From NCBI GenBank assembly GCA_018820855.1, contig JAHJNL010000077.1:1-64000 (forward strand): a stretch of DNA of 64,000 nt, in the 5' to 3' direction. Shown here in pieces: positions 18,234 through 27,796 of the stretch. The DNA comes from Pseudomonadota bacterium (lineage in GTDB: Bacteria > Desulfobacterota > Desulfobulbia > Desulfobulbales > Desulfocapsaceae). The notes beneath the pieces are model-generated. The model was not told the DNA's origin. It did no database searches and saw nothing but the letters and a program-made list of their open reading frames with translations. Position numbers and translations under genes: made by a program. How positions within the stretch are numbered: the stretch's first letter is position 1; every line of letters begins with the position of its first letter.

Positions 18234-20375
18234 TCAAAAAGAGGAGGTTGTGGTTTCCTGTGACGGCTCTACACAGTAGTTCGTGGTCTCTTTTTGTTTT
18301 TGTAGGTCTTGTTCAATAAGATCAATGGCGGCATTATATCCTTCTCTAATGAACGGTTCAATATGGTGAATGTCGGGGTAGGTAACTCCTGCTGCTGCGT
18401 TTTCTTTTACCTCTTGGATCCAATCGCATAGAGGGGTTTGCTTGGCGAACAGGATTTGACCAAGTTGCTGCGCTGTCTTTTCCTGTTGAGGTTCTGTTTG
18501 CAGAACGGCTTTATAGAGAAGATAGATTAGGTCATTGTTGTCAATTGGCACTTGGTGAAAAAGGCGTGTAGCCTCTTGAGTATCATTCTGCGCAAGGGCG
18601 ACACCGATGAGATTTAGTGAAAGTATAGGTAGATTTTGTATTTTAATACCAGCCTCAAGGGTGGCTTTAGCTTTGTCATATTGTTTTTTCTGATGATACA
18701 GGCGGGCAAGCATATTATATAGTTTGGCATCGTTCATCTTGAGTTGGAGAGCGTTGACGTAGTATTGTTCTGCATGCTCGACGTCTCCTTCAAGGTAATA
18801 CATATAACCGAGGTTGGCATGGGCTTGCGGTTCATTTTGGAAGTATCTGATACTTTCGCCGTAGAGCTGTAAGGCCTTGTTTTTGTTGCCTAGCTTGCTG
18901 TGTAACCCGCCGGCATTATAATAAAGTAGACTGATCTGATACTTTTCATAACGATCAGGGAATTGTTTAACGAGATTCTCTGCCAGTTTTAACTCTTTTT
19001 TTGCCTTGTCGAATTCTTGGGTTTTCATGTATTCAATTGCCAAAGAGATTCTGGGTCGTATATTTTGGGGTGCTTTGATAACGGCATCTTCAAGCAGGGA
19101 TCGTTGACTGCGCCAGTCTTCATTTCGCAACCAGGCTGTTGCACCCTCACCAATTAAGAGAAAAAGCATGGCAAGCGTCACCAGTGTTTGCATGAATCGT
19201 CGTCTGTGCATGATATAGTATGCTCTTCCCTGCAAAATTAGGCAGGCAAAGGCCAGAAAAAGAAACATGGAAGGGAGATAGTTTCTATGTTCAAAGTACA
19301 GTTCCAGGCCGAGAAAACTTGATTCGACCAGATGGTTGATGAAAAAAAAGAGGATGGCAAAACTGACAAGTTTGTAACGCGTCCGTGCCCAGAGGGAAAA
19401 AGACAGAAGCAGGATCAGCAGCAGGATGGAGAATAGGGTGGTGACAGGGGAAAAAAGACCTGTGGATGCAAGGATATCGGACTCATGTGCCAAGTACGTA
19501 TTGACTGGTAGGAGTATGAGTCCCAGGTACTGCACGATTATCCTGGATTCTGTCAGTAAACGTTCTCCCATGGTAAAGGGGCGATGGGCATAAGGGGTAA
19601 GTAAATAATCGAGAATACCTCCTTCTTGCATGGTTAGAAGGGTCAGGAGTGAAACGACAATGAAGAGGAGGCATAAGAACAGGGTAAAGATTTTTCTTTT
19701 TCTGGTTAAAGGAAAAAATACGAGTTCAAAGCAGAGGATGGCAAGGGGGAGAAGAACTGCATTTTCTTTTGAAAAAACACCTAGCAGCCATGAAAAAAGG
19801 GCGAGTAGTGTAAAGAGAAGGCGCACGCTGGTTTGACGGCTGAAACGGAAGCGGCAATAGCAGTAAAAACCAATAACATAGAACATTGCAGCCATAGAGG
19901 CCATACGTTGCACAATATAGGTCACTGCCTGCACCTGGATAGGATGGATGGCCCAGAGAGTGGCGGCGAGCAAGGCGGTGTCTAAGCCATCCGGCAAGGA
20001 AAGAGTTTTGCCGCGCACTCCTTCAATGTTCAGGAGGAGTTGGCAAAAGAGGAGATAGAGAAACCAGGCGGTGATACAGTGGATTGCTATATTGGTAAGG
20101 TGGTAACTGAAGGTGTTAAGGCCGGAGAAATAATAATTGAGGGCAAGCGTCAGTCTTGAAATTGGTCTGGAGAGTTTCTTTTCACTTGCCAGGGGCAATT
20201 GGCCCGTTTTTTTTATCTTTTCCCATGTCAACTCGTTGAGATGACTGTTTGTGTTATCGATAATGTTTGGATAATCGTCGAAATGAAATGGAGCGTGCAA
20301 GGAATTGGAATAACACAGGGAAATTATTATCCCAAGCAGGAGACAGTGGACGATTTTACGGTAACTGGTTGGCAT
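18234..20375 (-). CDS. TMTC-like multi-spanning membrane protein with TPR tail
   Basis: A 713-residue protein. The N-terminal 430 or so residues hold about 10 membrane helices, with an early acidic loop FHFDDYPNI (Asp33, Asp34) typical of GT-C glycosyltransferases and of TMTC/DUF1736 proteins. The C-terminal part has tandem TPR repeats, for example GNKNKALQLYGESIRYFQNEP and a following YYLEGDVEHAEQYYVNALQL (each about 34 residues). GT-C proteins transfer sugar from a polyprenyl-phosphate donor on the periplasmic side. It lies immediately downstream of two pilin genes on the same strand, so pilin O-glycosylation is an attractive inferred role. It could equally act on other secreted proteins. 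Confidence 0.75.
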   Translation of the reverse strand: MPTSYRKIVHCLLLGIIISLCYSNSLHAPFHFDDYPNIIDNTNSHLNELTWEKIKKTGQLPLASEKKLSRPISRLTLALNYYFSGLNTFSYHLTNIAIHCITAWFLYLLFCQLLLNIEGVRGKTLSLPDGLDTALLAATLWAIHPIQVQAVTYIVQRMASMAAMFYVIGFYCYCRFRFSRQTSVRLLFTLLALFSWLLGVFSKENAVLLPLAILCFELVFFPLTRKRKIFTLFLCLLFIVVSLLTLLTMQEGGILDYLLTPYAHRPFTMGERLLTESRIIVQYLGLILLPVNTYLAHESDILASTGLFSPVTTLFSILLLILLLSFSLWARTRYKLVSFAILFFFINHLVESSFLGLELYFEHRNYLPSMFLFLAFACLILQGRAYYIMHRRRFMQTLVTLAMLFLLIGEGATAWLRNEDWRSQRSLLEDAVIKAPQNIRPRISLAIEYMKTQEFDKAKKELKLAENLVKQFPDRYEKYQISLLYYNAGGLHSKLGNKNKALQLYGESIRYFQNEPQAHANLGYMYYLEGDVEHAEQYYVNALQLKMNDAKLYNMLARLYHQKKQYDKAKATLEAGIKIQNLPILSLNLIGVALAQNDTQEATRLFHQVPIDNNDLIYLLYKAVLQTEPQQEKTAQQLGQILFAKQTPLCDWIQEVKENAAAGVTYPDIHHIEPFIREGYNAAIDLIEQDLQKQKETTNYCVEPSQETTTSSF

Positions 20376-20565
20376 TGAAATTATGTATTATTCGGCTGGT
20401 TGGCTGACACTGGGGCGGGTTGAGCGTGTGGACCTGCTTTATTCCATTCTGGAATGCAGTTGTCCCTGGCTGCTATCAAGGGCAACTGGATGTTACCGGT
20501 AAGGAGTGAATTGGTTGGAAGATACTCTTGCCAGACAATAGCTTGTGTTTAGCTTTCAATTTGGG

Positions 20566-21027
20566 TTACCAGCCGAAACTATTCGGGCCTTTTAGCCCAT
20601 CTGATTGTAACCACGGAATCAGTACATCGCCGCCAACGTGGCCACGCATGGGTGTGGCAAATACGGTGAAGGCGGTTTGCGGTTGGCTGATAGTGATCTG
20701 GTAATTATAGTTCAGTTCGTTGCCTAAGTTTGCTATTGCGCCGATTCTGCCTCCATGATTAAAGGTTGTAAGAATATTCCCTGCGTTATCACAGGTATAC
20801 GTGTATACCCCAATTGCTCCATAATTGCCATTTTCCGCATAGAATGTTTCCAAGGCTAAGCCAATGGCTGGTAAATTGGCCTTGGCCTCTGAGCGGGCGG
20901 CTTTCTTTTGAATTCCCAGATAGGCAGGAATGGCAATGGCGGCCAGAATAGCTATTATCGCCACGACGATCATTAATTCGATAAGGGTAAATCCATCTTG
21001 GCTTCTTCTTTGCTCTTTTCTGTTCAT
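20566..21027 (-). CDS. Type IV pilin, second copy
   Basis: A 153-residue prepilin. The leader MNRKEQRRSQDG is cut before Phe by prepilin peptidase; the mature N-terminus FTLIELMIVVAIIAILAAIA has Glu5 and the hydrophobic stalk helix. The globular part has Cys and aromatic residues and ends LKGPNSFGW. ATG 21027 is chosen since the frame upstream overlaps a strong hairpin and has no leader character. It lies 148 bases after the first pilin gene, separated by a 16-base-pair hairpin, so it is probably read from the same promoter at a reduced level. Confidence 0.88.
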   Translation of the reverse strand: MNRKEQRRSQDGFTLIELMIVVAIIAILAAIAIPAYLGIQKKAARSEAKANLPAIGLALETFYAENGNYGAIGVYTYTCDNAGNILTTFNHGGRIGAIANLGNELNYNYQITISQPQTAFTVFATPMRGHVGGDVLIPWLQSDGLKGPNSFGW

Positions 21028-21106
21028 AGGAAGTCTGGATCCAAGGTGAAAGCTGATAGTGTTTCTCTTCAGAGCATTATCAGAGTAGAAAGGAAAAGCA
21101 GCTGAA

Positions 21107-21145
21107 ACCCACAAAGTCATCCTTTGCCAGGATGACTTTGTGGGT
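21107..21145 (-). terminator. Strong hairpin between two pilin genes
   Basis: A perfect 16-base-pair stem (21107-21122 with 21130-21145) and a 7-base loop. In the minus-strand transcript it follows the first pilin gene and is followed by only GUUUC, so it is either a leaky terminator or a stabilising 3' end for the major pilin mRNA. Such structures often set different expression of linked genes. Confidence 0.65.
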
Positions 21146-21174
21146 GGACAATAGGATTGGTGCTTCAGATAACC

Positions 21175-21684
21175 TTAGTCAACGGAAATAGAATCTTGAG
21201 TGAGGGTTACACCAGTTATGTCTAAACCAGTCATAATAACTCCACGACCATTATTTACCGTACTCAAAGTGATCTGTCCTGTTCCTGCACTGGCTACTAC
21301 GGCAATAGTAAACAATCCCTTTCTTGACCAGGGAGACCAGATTGTGCCACCACGTTTATTGTAAAATGCGGCAATAAATTCAGCGGGGGCGAGTGCCAAG
21401 GTGGCAGAAGGTGCTTCAGTTGCTCCTACAATGCCGTCACCATTTTGATCAACAACACCTAATTCCTGGGTAAGAGCAGTCTGAATGAAATTATGGAGTT
21501 CACTCTTGCTTGATGAAACACCTTCTTCGATAGCTCTTCTCTTGGCTTTTTCCTGCATACCGAGAAAGTTGGGGATGGCAATGGCTGCCAGGATGCCGAT
21601 AATGGCAACAACGATCATAAGCTCGATAAGGGTGAAGCCTTTTTCGTTACTTTTGTTACGATACTTCTTAAGTAGGTTGTTCAT
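21175..21684 (-). CDS. pilA: Type IV major pilin
   Basis: A 169-residue prepilin. The leader ends ...SNEKG, with the cleaved N-terminus FTLIELMIVVAIIGILAAIA containing Glu5. The stalk continues IPNFLGMQEKAKRRAIEEG, and the globular part contains DQNGDGIVG, a possible Ca2+ site, with no disulphide pair. ATG 21684 was taken because GGAGG is six bases upstream; ATG 21696 is an alternative. It has its own promoter region with overlapping -35/-10 and -24/-12 elements, and a following hairpin, both consistent with high expression. 'pilA' is assigned by family; it is uncertain which of the two pilins is the main fibre subunit. Confidence 0.88.
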   Translation of the reverse strand: MNNLLKKYRNKSNEKGFTLIELMIVVAIIGILAAIAIPNFLGMQEKAKRRAIEEGVSSSKSELHNFIQTALTQELGVVDQNGDGIVGATEAPSATLALAPAEFIAAFYNKRGGTIWSPWSRKGLFTIAVVASAGTGQITLSTVNNGRGVIMTGLDITGVTLTQDSISVD

Positions 21685-21750
21685 CTTTTCCTCCATAGGG
21701 GGGTTAAGGGTGACTTGCTGGTTAACGTACGAGATCTCATTCTGTTTTTT

Positions 21751-21780
21751 ATGTTACAAAAAACGTGCCATGAATGTCAA
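21751..21780 (-). promoter_or_regulatory. Pilin promoter with overlapping sigma-54 and sigma-70 elements
   Basis: On the minus strand TGGCAC-GTTTT-TTGTA (21755-21770) matches the -24/-12 consensus TGGCAC-N5-TTGCW apart from C to T at -12. The same stretch reads TTGACA (21775-21780)-N18-TAACAT (21751-21756), a possible -35/-10 pair. It lies about 70 bases before the pilin ATG. pilA is sigma-54/PilR dependent in several proteobacteria. Confidence 0.6.
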
Positions 21781-21881
21781 GGCGAGCATGAGAAAAAAAT
21801 GTTTGGTAATTACTTGAAATAGAATGAGGTTATTTGTCGTTGTTTGAGTACCCATCTTTCTGGGAGAGGAATATCGAAATT

Positions 21882-21926
21882 AAAAGGCGCACATGGTGAC
21901 ATTTATTGTCACCATGTGCGCCTTTT
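21882..21926. terminator. Bidirectional intrinsic terminator
   Basis: A 19-base-pair stem (21882-21900 with 21908-21926), 7-base loop ATTTATT, GC-rich core GGCGCAC, and T-runs on both strands. It separates the pilY1/small-protein end of one minus-strand operon from the pilin promoter and should stop read-through into the pilin genes. Confidence 0.9.
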
Positions 21927-21954
21927 TTTGTCAGCTATGTTTTTTTGACAGGGA

Positions 21955-22344
21955 TCAGTTCTTCCAGACTCCATTATCACGTGTTAGTATGGATGGTTTT
22001 TCTTCCTCACGTTTTTCTTTTACCACTGGGGCTGCGCTTTTGATCAGCCATAGTGATTTGATCTCCATGGCCTCGGAAACAAGGAGTGCCCCTACCTGAT
22101 CTCTTTCGGAAAAAGCGGCTAATGAGGTGCTGCCTTTTGGGGTATGGAATGAGGTGGATGCTCTCAATTCGTAACTGAGATCATTGATGATCACTCGATT
22201 TTCATCTATCATGTCCAGGCTCCCCTGGACATCAAATACCTCAGGGTAACCTGGATAAAGGGGTTGCAATTCACCGGCAAGCGTGCTGCAGGTGATAAAC
22301 CACGAAAGGAAGAGAACTGTGACTGCTGTATATATTATTTTCAT
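21955..22344 (-). CDS. Small secreted protein after pilY1, PilY2-like
   Basis: A 129-residue protein with a signal peptide (MKIIYTAVTVLFLSWFITCS, cleavage probably after STLA-G). The mature part reads VFDVQGSLDMIDENRVIIND, then LSYELRAST and FHTPKGSTSLAAFSERDQVG, a pattern like the small OB-like protein PilY2 that follows pilY1 in Pseudomonas (a 'reference value x at position y' type of fold). A Lys/Glu-rich stretch precedes the end. GGAG lies 7 bases before the ATG. It is the last gene of the minus-strand minor pilin operon, 53 bases after pilY1, and is followed by the strong terminator. The PilY2 link is suggestive only. Confidence 0.6.
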   Translation of the reverse strand: MKIIYTAVTVLFLSWFITCSTLAGELQPLYPGYPEVFDVQGSLDMIDENRVIINDLSYELRASTSFHTPKGSTSLAAFSERDQVGALLVSEAMEIKSLWLIKSAAPVVKEKREEEKPSILTRDNGVWKN

Positions 22345-22397
22345 TATGCTACTCCTTGTCTTGTGTACGATAGTGCAGGGGCGCGATAGAGTTCATG

Positions 22398-25300
22398 CTA
22401 GCGCTCACGCCAGTAATAAACCCCGTCTTTCTCTTTGGTTTCCCAGACTATTTCCGTGGTTCCGGCAGAACTACTGAATATCTTGAGCTCTCGTGGGTTG
22501 TCTGGGTCTCCAACAATAACAGGGGTGTGCAGCATGCCGCTGAACATCCTTCCGCTCGGTGCCACATCTCCAACACCATCACCATCAAGGTCGAGCATAT
22601 CATTGTCATCTATAATACCATCACCGTTGATATCAAATGAGGGAGAACTCAATCTGCTGCCGTCAACGGCATCTATTTCGTGCAGGATCGAATTACCGCC
22701 ACCACTGCAGGGGGAATCATCCGGAATAAAGGAGATGATGATGGCCTTGCCGTCGCGGATAATAACATTTTTGATCACTCTCTCGCCGGCCAGAGCAGCT
22801 TCATCCGCCTCATCAATGGTGCCATCTTTGTCATTATCCACACCGTCACTGCCGCGGTGCAGACCAAAAGGAAGGTTGAAATACCAGCCTGCGTGCCCGA
22901 TATCTTCCCCCGTCTCATCTATGCTTCCATCCAGATTGTTGTCGAGATTGTCAGATGCATAAGCCGTAGGGGATACAGGTACACATCTTTCCGGAACGCC
23001 TTTGCCATCGGTTTCATCGTCGTAACTGTCTATGAAGCTGTCGCTGTCATTATCGATACCATCGGAACAGGCCAGGTACCAGTTTATCGTGTTGTCGCTC
23101 AAGGTGCGAAGGTAGCTGCTTGCCGGGGCATAGTAGCGGAAATCAATTTCTGTTTGTTCAAGCAATTGAGCAGTTGTCAGGTTGCTCAGGGTATTGTCAG
23201 GCAGAAGAGTGCCTAAATAGGCTGACGGGTCGAGCCGTTTTTCACCAGCCTCATCAATGGAGCCGTCTTTATTGTTGTCAAGTCCATCAGAGTTGCCGGC
23301 TGTCGTGAGAGCATAGTCCCAAAGCCCATAAATGGTTTGTTGGCTGTGGTCATTGCGATCGTCTTCACCAAGGAATTTTCCGGTACCAAAGACAATCAGG
23401 TAACCGTCTTTGCCGTAGCTGGGATGATGCGTAACATCAGGAGCCGTGGTTATGGGTTGGCCGGTGGCGGTAAAAAGTGGTTGGGGCACGTCAATATGTC
23501 CGAGACCATCATCGTCTGCGGCGTCAATACGTATATACCCTGTCGGATTGTAATTGTCGGCACCAAAGACCACACCCCAATTGTCAGGGTTAGGATCGGT
23601 CAGGTCGAATTTCCAGAGATTCCCCTTGAGGTCACCGGCGTAGACGTAATCGACACGGTCGTCGTTGTTGATATCCACTACAGCCGTTTCAGAGAGGCCA
23701 TTGGAGCCGGTGGCACCGGTATCAATTTTTCTTACCAAATTACCGGTAAAGGCATCAACGACATAGAGGACAGCAGATTCATTGACGCTCTCATAGCCAT
23801 TGCCGAAGATTACGACCCAGGGCGAATCCGTAAGACTGAATTGTTCATTACGGGATTTGTATGACTTCACAATAAATGGAGCACTGTAACTGAATCCCAT
23901 GTCATCGTCGGAACCGGTATAGACAAGTTCACCGGTTTCATCAACTGTACCATCTCCATCATTATCGATGCTATCACTATAGTTTTCATCGGCCTCATCA
24001 ATGGTGCCATCGTCATCATTGTCGATGCTGTCACTGGACTGGTCCGCACCATAGGTGTAAGTGGGGACGGGAGGATACTCCCACATGACCATGTCACTCT
24101 CTGTGGTTGTGGTAGTTGTCAGCTGGGTTTCTGTTTGTGTGGCGGCCTTTTCAATGTTGGAAATATTCAAGGCATAGACTCCCTTGCCGCCTTTATTGAG
24201 GCCACCGACGAGCATGGTGAACTTTTTGGTTTCCCAGGCCTCGTCAACATGACCGTCTCCGTTGTTATCTACATTGTCGCTGTAATCTTCGTCATCGCCA
24301 TTCAACCCTTCGTTGCAGTAAGTTCCAGGATTGAATACATTTTTGTTGCCGTCAAAGCAGCCGTCACCGTCATTGTCGACACCGTCGGCACTCTGGTCTG
24401 CAGCAAGGAAGTTCATCCGCTTATAGGATGGGGTGGCATCCACAAAAAACCTGTGTGTGAAATCGTTTTTGGTTAGGTCATGCAGCCGATAATAAATATG
24501 GTTGGGGAGATAGGCCATCATCTCAGAACCTGTGTTGGCATTAAAGGCGTGCAGCATCCCGTCATTGCCACCGGCAAAAATAACACCTCCTGTTTCACCA
24601 GTCTCATCGATGGTGCCATCACTATTGTTGTCTATATTATCACCGCCTGCATTTTCGGCCGGGACAAGCAGGGGGGCGGAATGGATAATGTCCCCAAGCA
24701 TTTTATAACGACTTCTAAAACCAGTAATTTCATTGCCACGAATATAATCTACAGCATTGGTATCACGTAGCAGGGTGATCTGCTGGCTGTCGGAAAGGTT
24801 GGTATACCTGAAGGGTTGGCCTTTGCTTCCGTCAAAAGTTATAATTCTGCGACCGGTGTCCCAATTCTGGCTTTGCAATTTATCTTTTGCGTGCCATTTG
24901 ACGTCACTCTCTTCTTTTAACACCTCTCCTGTGCTGGGGTTGATGGGGTAAGAAGTGACATCTCCTTCCCAGGTGCCACTGCTGTAACTTGACTGGAAAA
25001 GTGAAATATTGGACGTTAACTCATCACCATTAACCGATACCGAAGCGCCGGAGGCAGCTCTGGAGGAGATGTTGCTGAATAAGTCAGTTAAGGCAGTGAC
25101 CAGAGCATCTGGATCTTTGGCGCTGAAAAATTCTCCGTGTCCACTTACTGCTGCATGCCACATGTCATCGATGTTTTCCCCCTCACAGGAATCGCAGGGT
25201 TTGGGCCAGGTCGGTGTCGGAGTTGTGGGGTCTAAAAAGTATGGGTCATCATAACAAGATGGGTTGTCGGGAGTACCGTCATTGTTCAGATCGAGCTTAT

Positions 25301-27692
25301 TCAGCACACCATCCAGGCCAAAGGAAATGGCAAAGGTAACCATGTGCTGGGAGGTCAGAGTGTCATAGTTGTTGGTGGCTAATTCATTCGGCAAACCATC
25401 TGCCAAGTCGTCATTGTAGTAGCGCCAGGCTACGTCAGCAAGGGTGTTGTCCCATCCGTCCTGATATGGAGCACCTGCTGCACCGTTCTGGTTGCCGATT
25501 CCGGGTGAGGTTCCATTCCAATATCCGTCTGACATGACAATGGCATAGGTCTGTTGACAGGCACCACCTTTATTCTCAGGATAAAAGGGAGAGTTGCCCA
25601 GGTTGCCATCTTGGTTGTCGTCCTGGTCAAAATAGCGGCCGACATTTTGCAGGGCTGTTCGTAACGGTGTGTTGCTGCCGGAATTGACGCCATACAGATA
25701 ATTAAGAAGATCATCACTTCGATCCACAGTGGTTGAACCACCACCGATAAATTTTACGGCGTCGGCAACTGTACTGCTACCTGTGCTGCCGGAGTGACGT
25801 GCTATCTCCACATAACCGGACGTGCCATCAGTAAAATCAAAATTTCCCAGATCAATCCAGTAGCCGCAACAGCCTGTTCCACTGGAACTCGTGCAGTCGC
25901 TATCGGTTGTCACATTGCTGCCGTTGGCTCGCTGGTTGTAATATGTTACGGTGTCGCCACCATTATGATGAATGGTGATTTTGGCTTTTTGGTCCCGGTC
26001 ATTGTAGCAGTTCCACCAGGCCTGCACCTGATAGTTGCCTGCTGTGGGAAGATTTGGCTGAAAGCGGGCTGCTTTGCCCGAGGTTGAGGTGTAGTAAGAG
26101 CTTTTCTCCCATTCATGAGGGCTACCGGATTCGTACCACTTTCCGTTGTCGCTGTATGTACTGTCTTTGTTGTCTGAGGTAACCGTGACGCTTTCCTCGA
26201 CTTTGATGGGGAGTACAGGCTGTCGCAGGCCGGAGTTGATCGTGTAATATCCTACATAAATACCATCAAGGTCAGCAACAGTTCTGGAAATAGCGGCCTT
26301 TGCTGTTAACTCGCGACGGCGATAGAAGGAAAACCAGTTGGCAAAGTTCTGCAAATCTTCAAGGTTGGTTTTGGGCGTAGTGCTGCCATCCTCGTTGGTG
26401 AATTTTGGGATGATGGAGTCAGGTATTTCACTGGCGGTTACGTGGGTGGCATATTCCACCTCATCGTAGGTGTCATTATCTATGTCACTGGCCGTAATCA
26501 GATAATAACGACGTTCCAGTTCATTTGCATCTACCTGGCCGACAACCCCCTCGTCGCCATCATTGTCAAGATCGTTGTTGGTTGTACTGGCACTGTCACC
26601 AGGGTCATCAGTCCAGACAAAATTGACCAGATAGGCTTCACCGTTCTGCGCTACGCCGTCGTCATTGATGTCGTTAACTGTATAATAATGGGCCACTCGA
26701 ATATCTAATTCCAGGTCATCGCCTGCAGGAACGAAGGCAACGGCATCAGCAAGGGTGCTGGCACCGTTCGGAGTGTCACGCCGAATGGTTACGGTTCCCT
26801 GCAGACCGGCATTAAACTGAAAACTCTGTCCACTGAACATTTGTACCCATTCGCCGCAAACCCCGCTCTCAGGGGTGCCGGAGACGGTTGCCTGCTGATT
26901 CCAGTCCTGGCTCACGTCAGCAGTGCCGTTGCCGTCGGCATCGACCTCAATCAAGGCGCTTTGGTCGCGTCCGTTATAGCAGTTGATAAAGGTATAGATT
27001 GCATAGTTACCAAGGGTCGGAATATTCGGTGTGAAGACTGCATATTCACCATCTGTGGAAGTATAACGAGCACTCTCTGCCCACTCTGGAGTCAGGGTGG
27101 ATTCCTGCCAATGAGCAGCGGTACCGCCACCTGCATCATATTCGACATACGATGGAGCGCCGTCGGCGTTATCGACGACAACACCTGGTGATAAGGGTAG
27201 GTTGGCATAGTAAACATTATGGATATTCTGGGTAACGCCAGAATGGATAGGATTGGATCTGGGGGTCACCAGGTCGGCTTTATGGAGTGGCGTCCCTTCT
27301 GTACCGGCCAGCGTTTCCCAGCGTGGCCAAGGTTCATAAGAAGAATGTGGATTGTAGAAAATTTTATTATATTCAGACCATTGTGACAGCCATTCCAGTT
27401 TTCTGCCGCCATCAAGTACTTCTCCTGTGTATGCATTATCACCGGGGTTATACAGATAATAGTCATTATGGAACAATCCATCATCTTCGGCAATAAACTC
27501 CCAGTCCATACTGCCGGAGTTGTCGAGAACAAACATGACATTTGGCGGAGCGGTTTGCACCTTGGTTTCCATGGGTTCATCGCTCAAGAAATCGGCGGCC
27601 CACAGGCAGGGGCTGGCTAGAGAAAAACCAATTGCCAGTGAAATTGTCAGTATGCTATTTTTCTTCATTTGTTTTCCATGTTGCGTTGCCAT
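22398..27692 (-). CDS. pilY1: PilY1 type IV pilus tip protein (copy 1) with golvesin-like insertions
   Basis: A 1,764-residue secreted protein. Signal peptide to about residue 32; von Willebrand A domain beginning VMFVLDNSGSM (57-61 metal site). Two golvesin C-terminal-like domains interrupt the VWA region: about 188-322 (ARYTSTDGEYAVFTP, FINCYNGRDQSA) and about 500-649 (SSYYTSTSGKAARFQP, WWNCYNDRDQKA). The VWA sequence resumes after each. From about residue 995 (LGDIIHSAPLL) comes the PilY1 beta-propeller, containing AGGNDGMLHAFNA and about ten inserted acidic units of the form SDGxDNDxDGxIDEAxE. PilY1 primes pilus assembly with the minor pilins and acts as tip adhesin and mechanosensor. GGAGG lies 8 bases before ATG 27692. 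It is the fifth gene of a six-gene operon. Confidence 0.93.
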   Translation of the reverse strand: MATQHGKQMKKNSILTISLAIGFSLASPCLWAADFLSDEPMETKVQTAPPNVMFVLDNSGSMDWEFIAEDDGLFHNDYYLYNPGDNAYTGEVLDGGRKLEWLSQWSEYNKIFYNPHSSYEPWPRWETLAGTEGTPLHKADLVTPRSNPIHSGVTQNIHNVYYANLPLSPGVVVDNADGAPSYVEYDAGGGTAAHWQESTLTPEWAESARYTSTDGEYAVFTPNIPTLGNYAIYTFINCYNGRDQSALIEVDADGNGTADVSQDWNQQATVSGTPESGVCGEWVQMFSGQSFQFNAGLQGTVTIRRDTPNGASTLADAVAFVPAGDDLELDIRVAHYYTVNDINDDGVAQNGEAYLVNFVWTDDPGDSASTTNNDLDNDGDEGVVGQVDANELERRYYLITASDIDNDTYDEVEYATHVTASEIPDSIIPKFTNEDGSTTPKTNLEDLQNFANWFSFYRRRELTAKAAISRTVADLDGIYVGYYTINSGLRQPVLPIKVEESVTVTSDNKDSTYSDNGKWYESGSPHEWEKSSYYTSTSGKAARFQPNLPTAGNYQVQAWWNCYNDRDQKAKITIHHNGGDTVTYYNQRANGSNVTTDSDCTSSSGTGCCGYWIDLGNFDFTDGTSGYVEIARHSGSTGSSTVADAVKFIGGGSTTVDRSDDLLNYLYGVNSGSNTPLRTALQNVGRYFDQDDNQDGNLGNSPFYPENKGGACQQTYAIVMSDGYWNGTSPGIGNQNGAAGAPYQDGWDNTLADVAWRYYNDDLADGLPNELATNNYDTLTSQHMVTFAISFGLDGVLNKLDLNNDGTPDNPSCYDDPYFLDPTTPTPTWPKPCDSCEGENIDDMWHAAVSGHGEFFSAKDPDALVTALTDLFSNISSRAASGASVSVNGDELTSNISLFQSSYSSGTWEGDVTSYPINPSTGEVLKEESDVKWHAKDKLQSQNWDTGRRIITFDGSKGQPFRYTNLSDSQQITLLRDTNAVDYIRGNEITGFRSRYKMLGDIIHSAPLLVPAENAGGDNIDNNSDGTIDETGETGGVIFAGGNDGMLHAFNANTGSEMMAYLPNHIYYRLHDLTKNDFTHRFFVDATPSYKRMNFLAADQSADGVDNDGDGCFDGNKNVFNPGTYCNEGLNGDDEDYSDNVDNNGDGHVDEAWETKKFTMLVGGLNKGGKGVYALNISNIEKAATQTETQLTTTTTTESDMVMWEYPPVPTYTYGADQSSDSIDNDDDGTIDEADENYSDSIDNDGDGTVDETGELVYTGSDDDMGFSYSAPFIVKSYKSRNEQFSLTDSPWVVIFGNGYESVNESAVLYVVDAFTGNLVRKIDTGATGSNGLSETAVVDINNDDRVDYVYAGDLKGNLWKFDLTDPNPDNWGVVFGADNYNPTGYIRIDAADDDGLGHIDVPQPLFTATGQPITTAPDVTHHPSYGKDGYLIVFGTGKFLGEDDRNDHSQQTIYGLWDYALTTAGNSDGLDNNKDGSIDEAGEKRLDPSAYLGTLLPDNTLSNLTTAQLLEQTEIDFRYYAPASSYLRTLSDNTINWYLACSDGIDNDSDSFIDSYDDETDGKGVPERCVPVSPTAYASDNLDNNLDGSIDETGEDIGHAGWYFNLPFGLHRGSDGVDNDKDGTIDEADEAALAGERVIKNVIIRDGKAIIISFIPDDSPCSGGGNSILHEIDAVDGSRLSSPSFDINGDGIIDDNDMLDLDGDGVGDVAPSGRMFSGMLHTPVIVGDPDNPRELKIFSSSAGTTEIVWETKEKDGVYYWRER

Positions 27693-27796
27693 ACCATTTT
27701 CCTCCCAAAAAATAACTGCGTTACAGGGATGTATGAAATTTACTGTACAGGCTCAGTACCATTGCTGATTGGCAGTTCCACTCGCAGCAAGAGAAC

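Noticed and set aside
23337-23864. Several plus-strand frames of 80-180 codons within 22.4-27.6 kb
   Set aside because: All are shadows of pilY1 copy 1; the repeated acidic codons on the other strand open long frames by composition.
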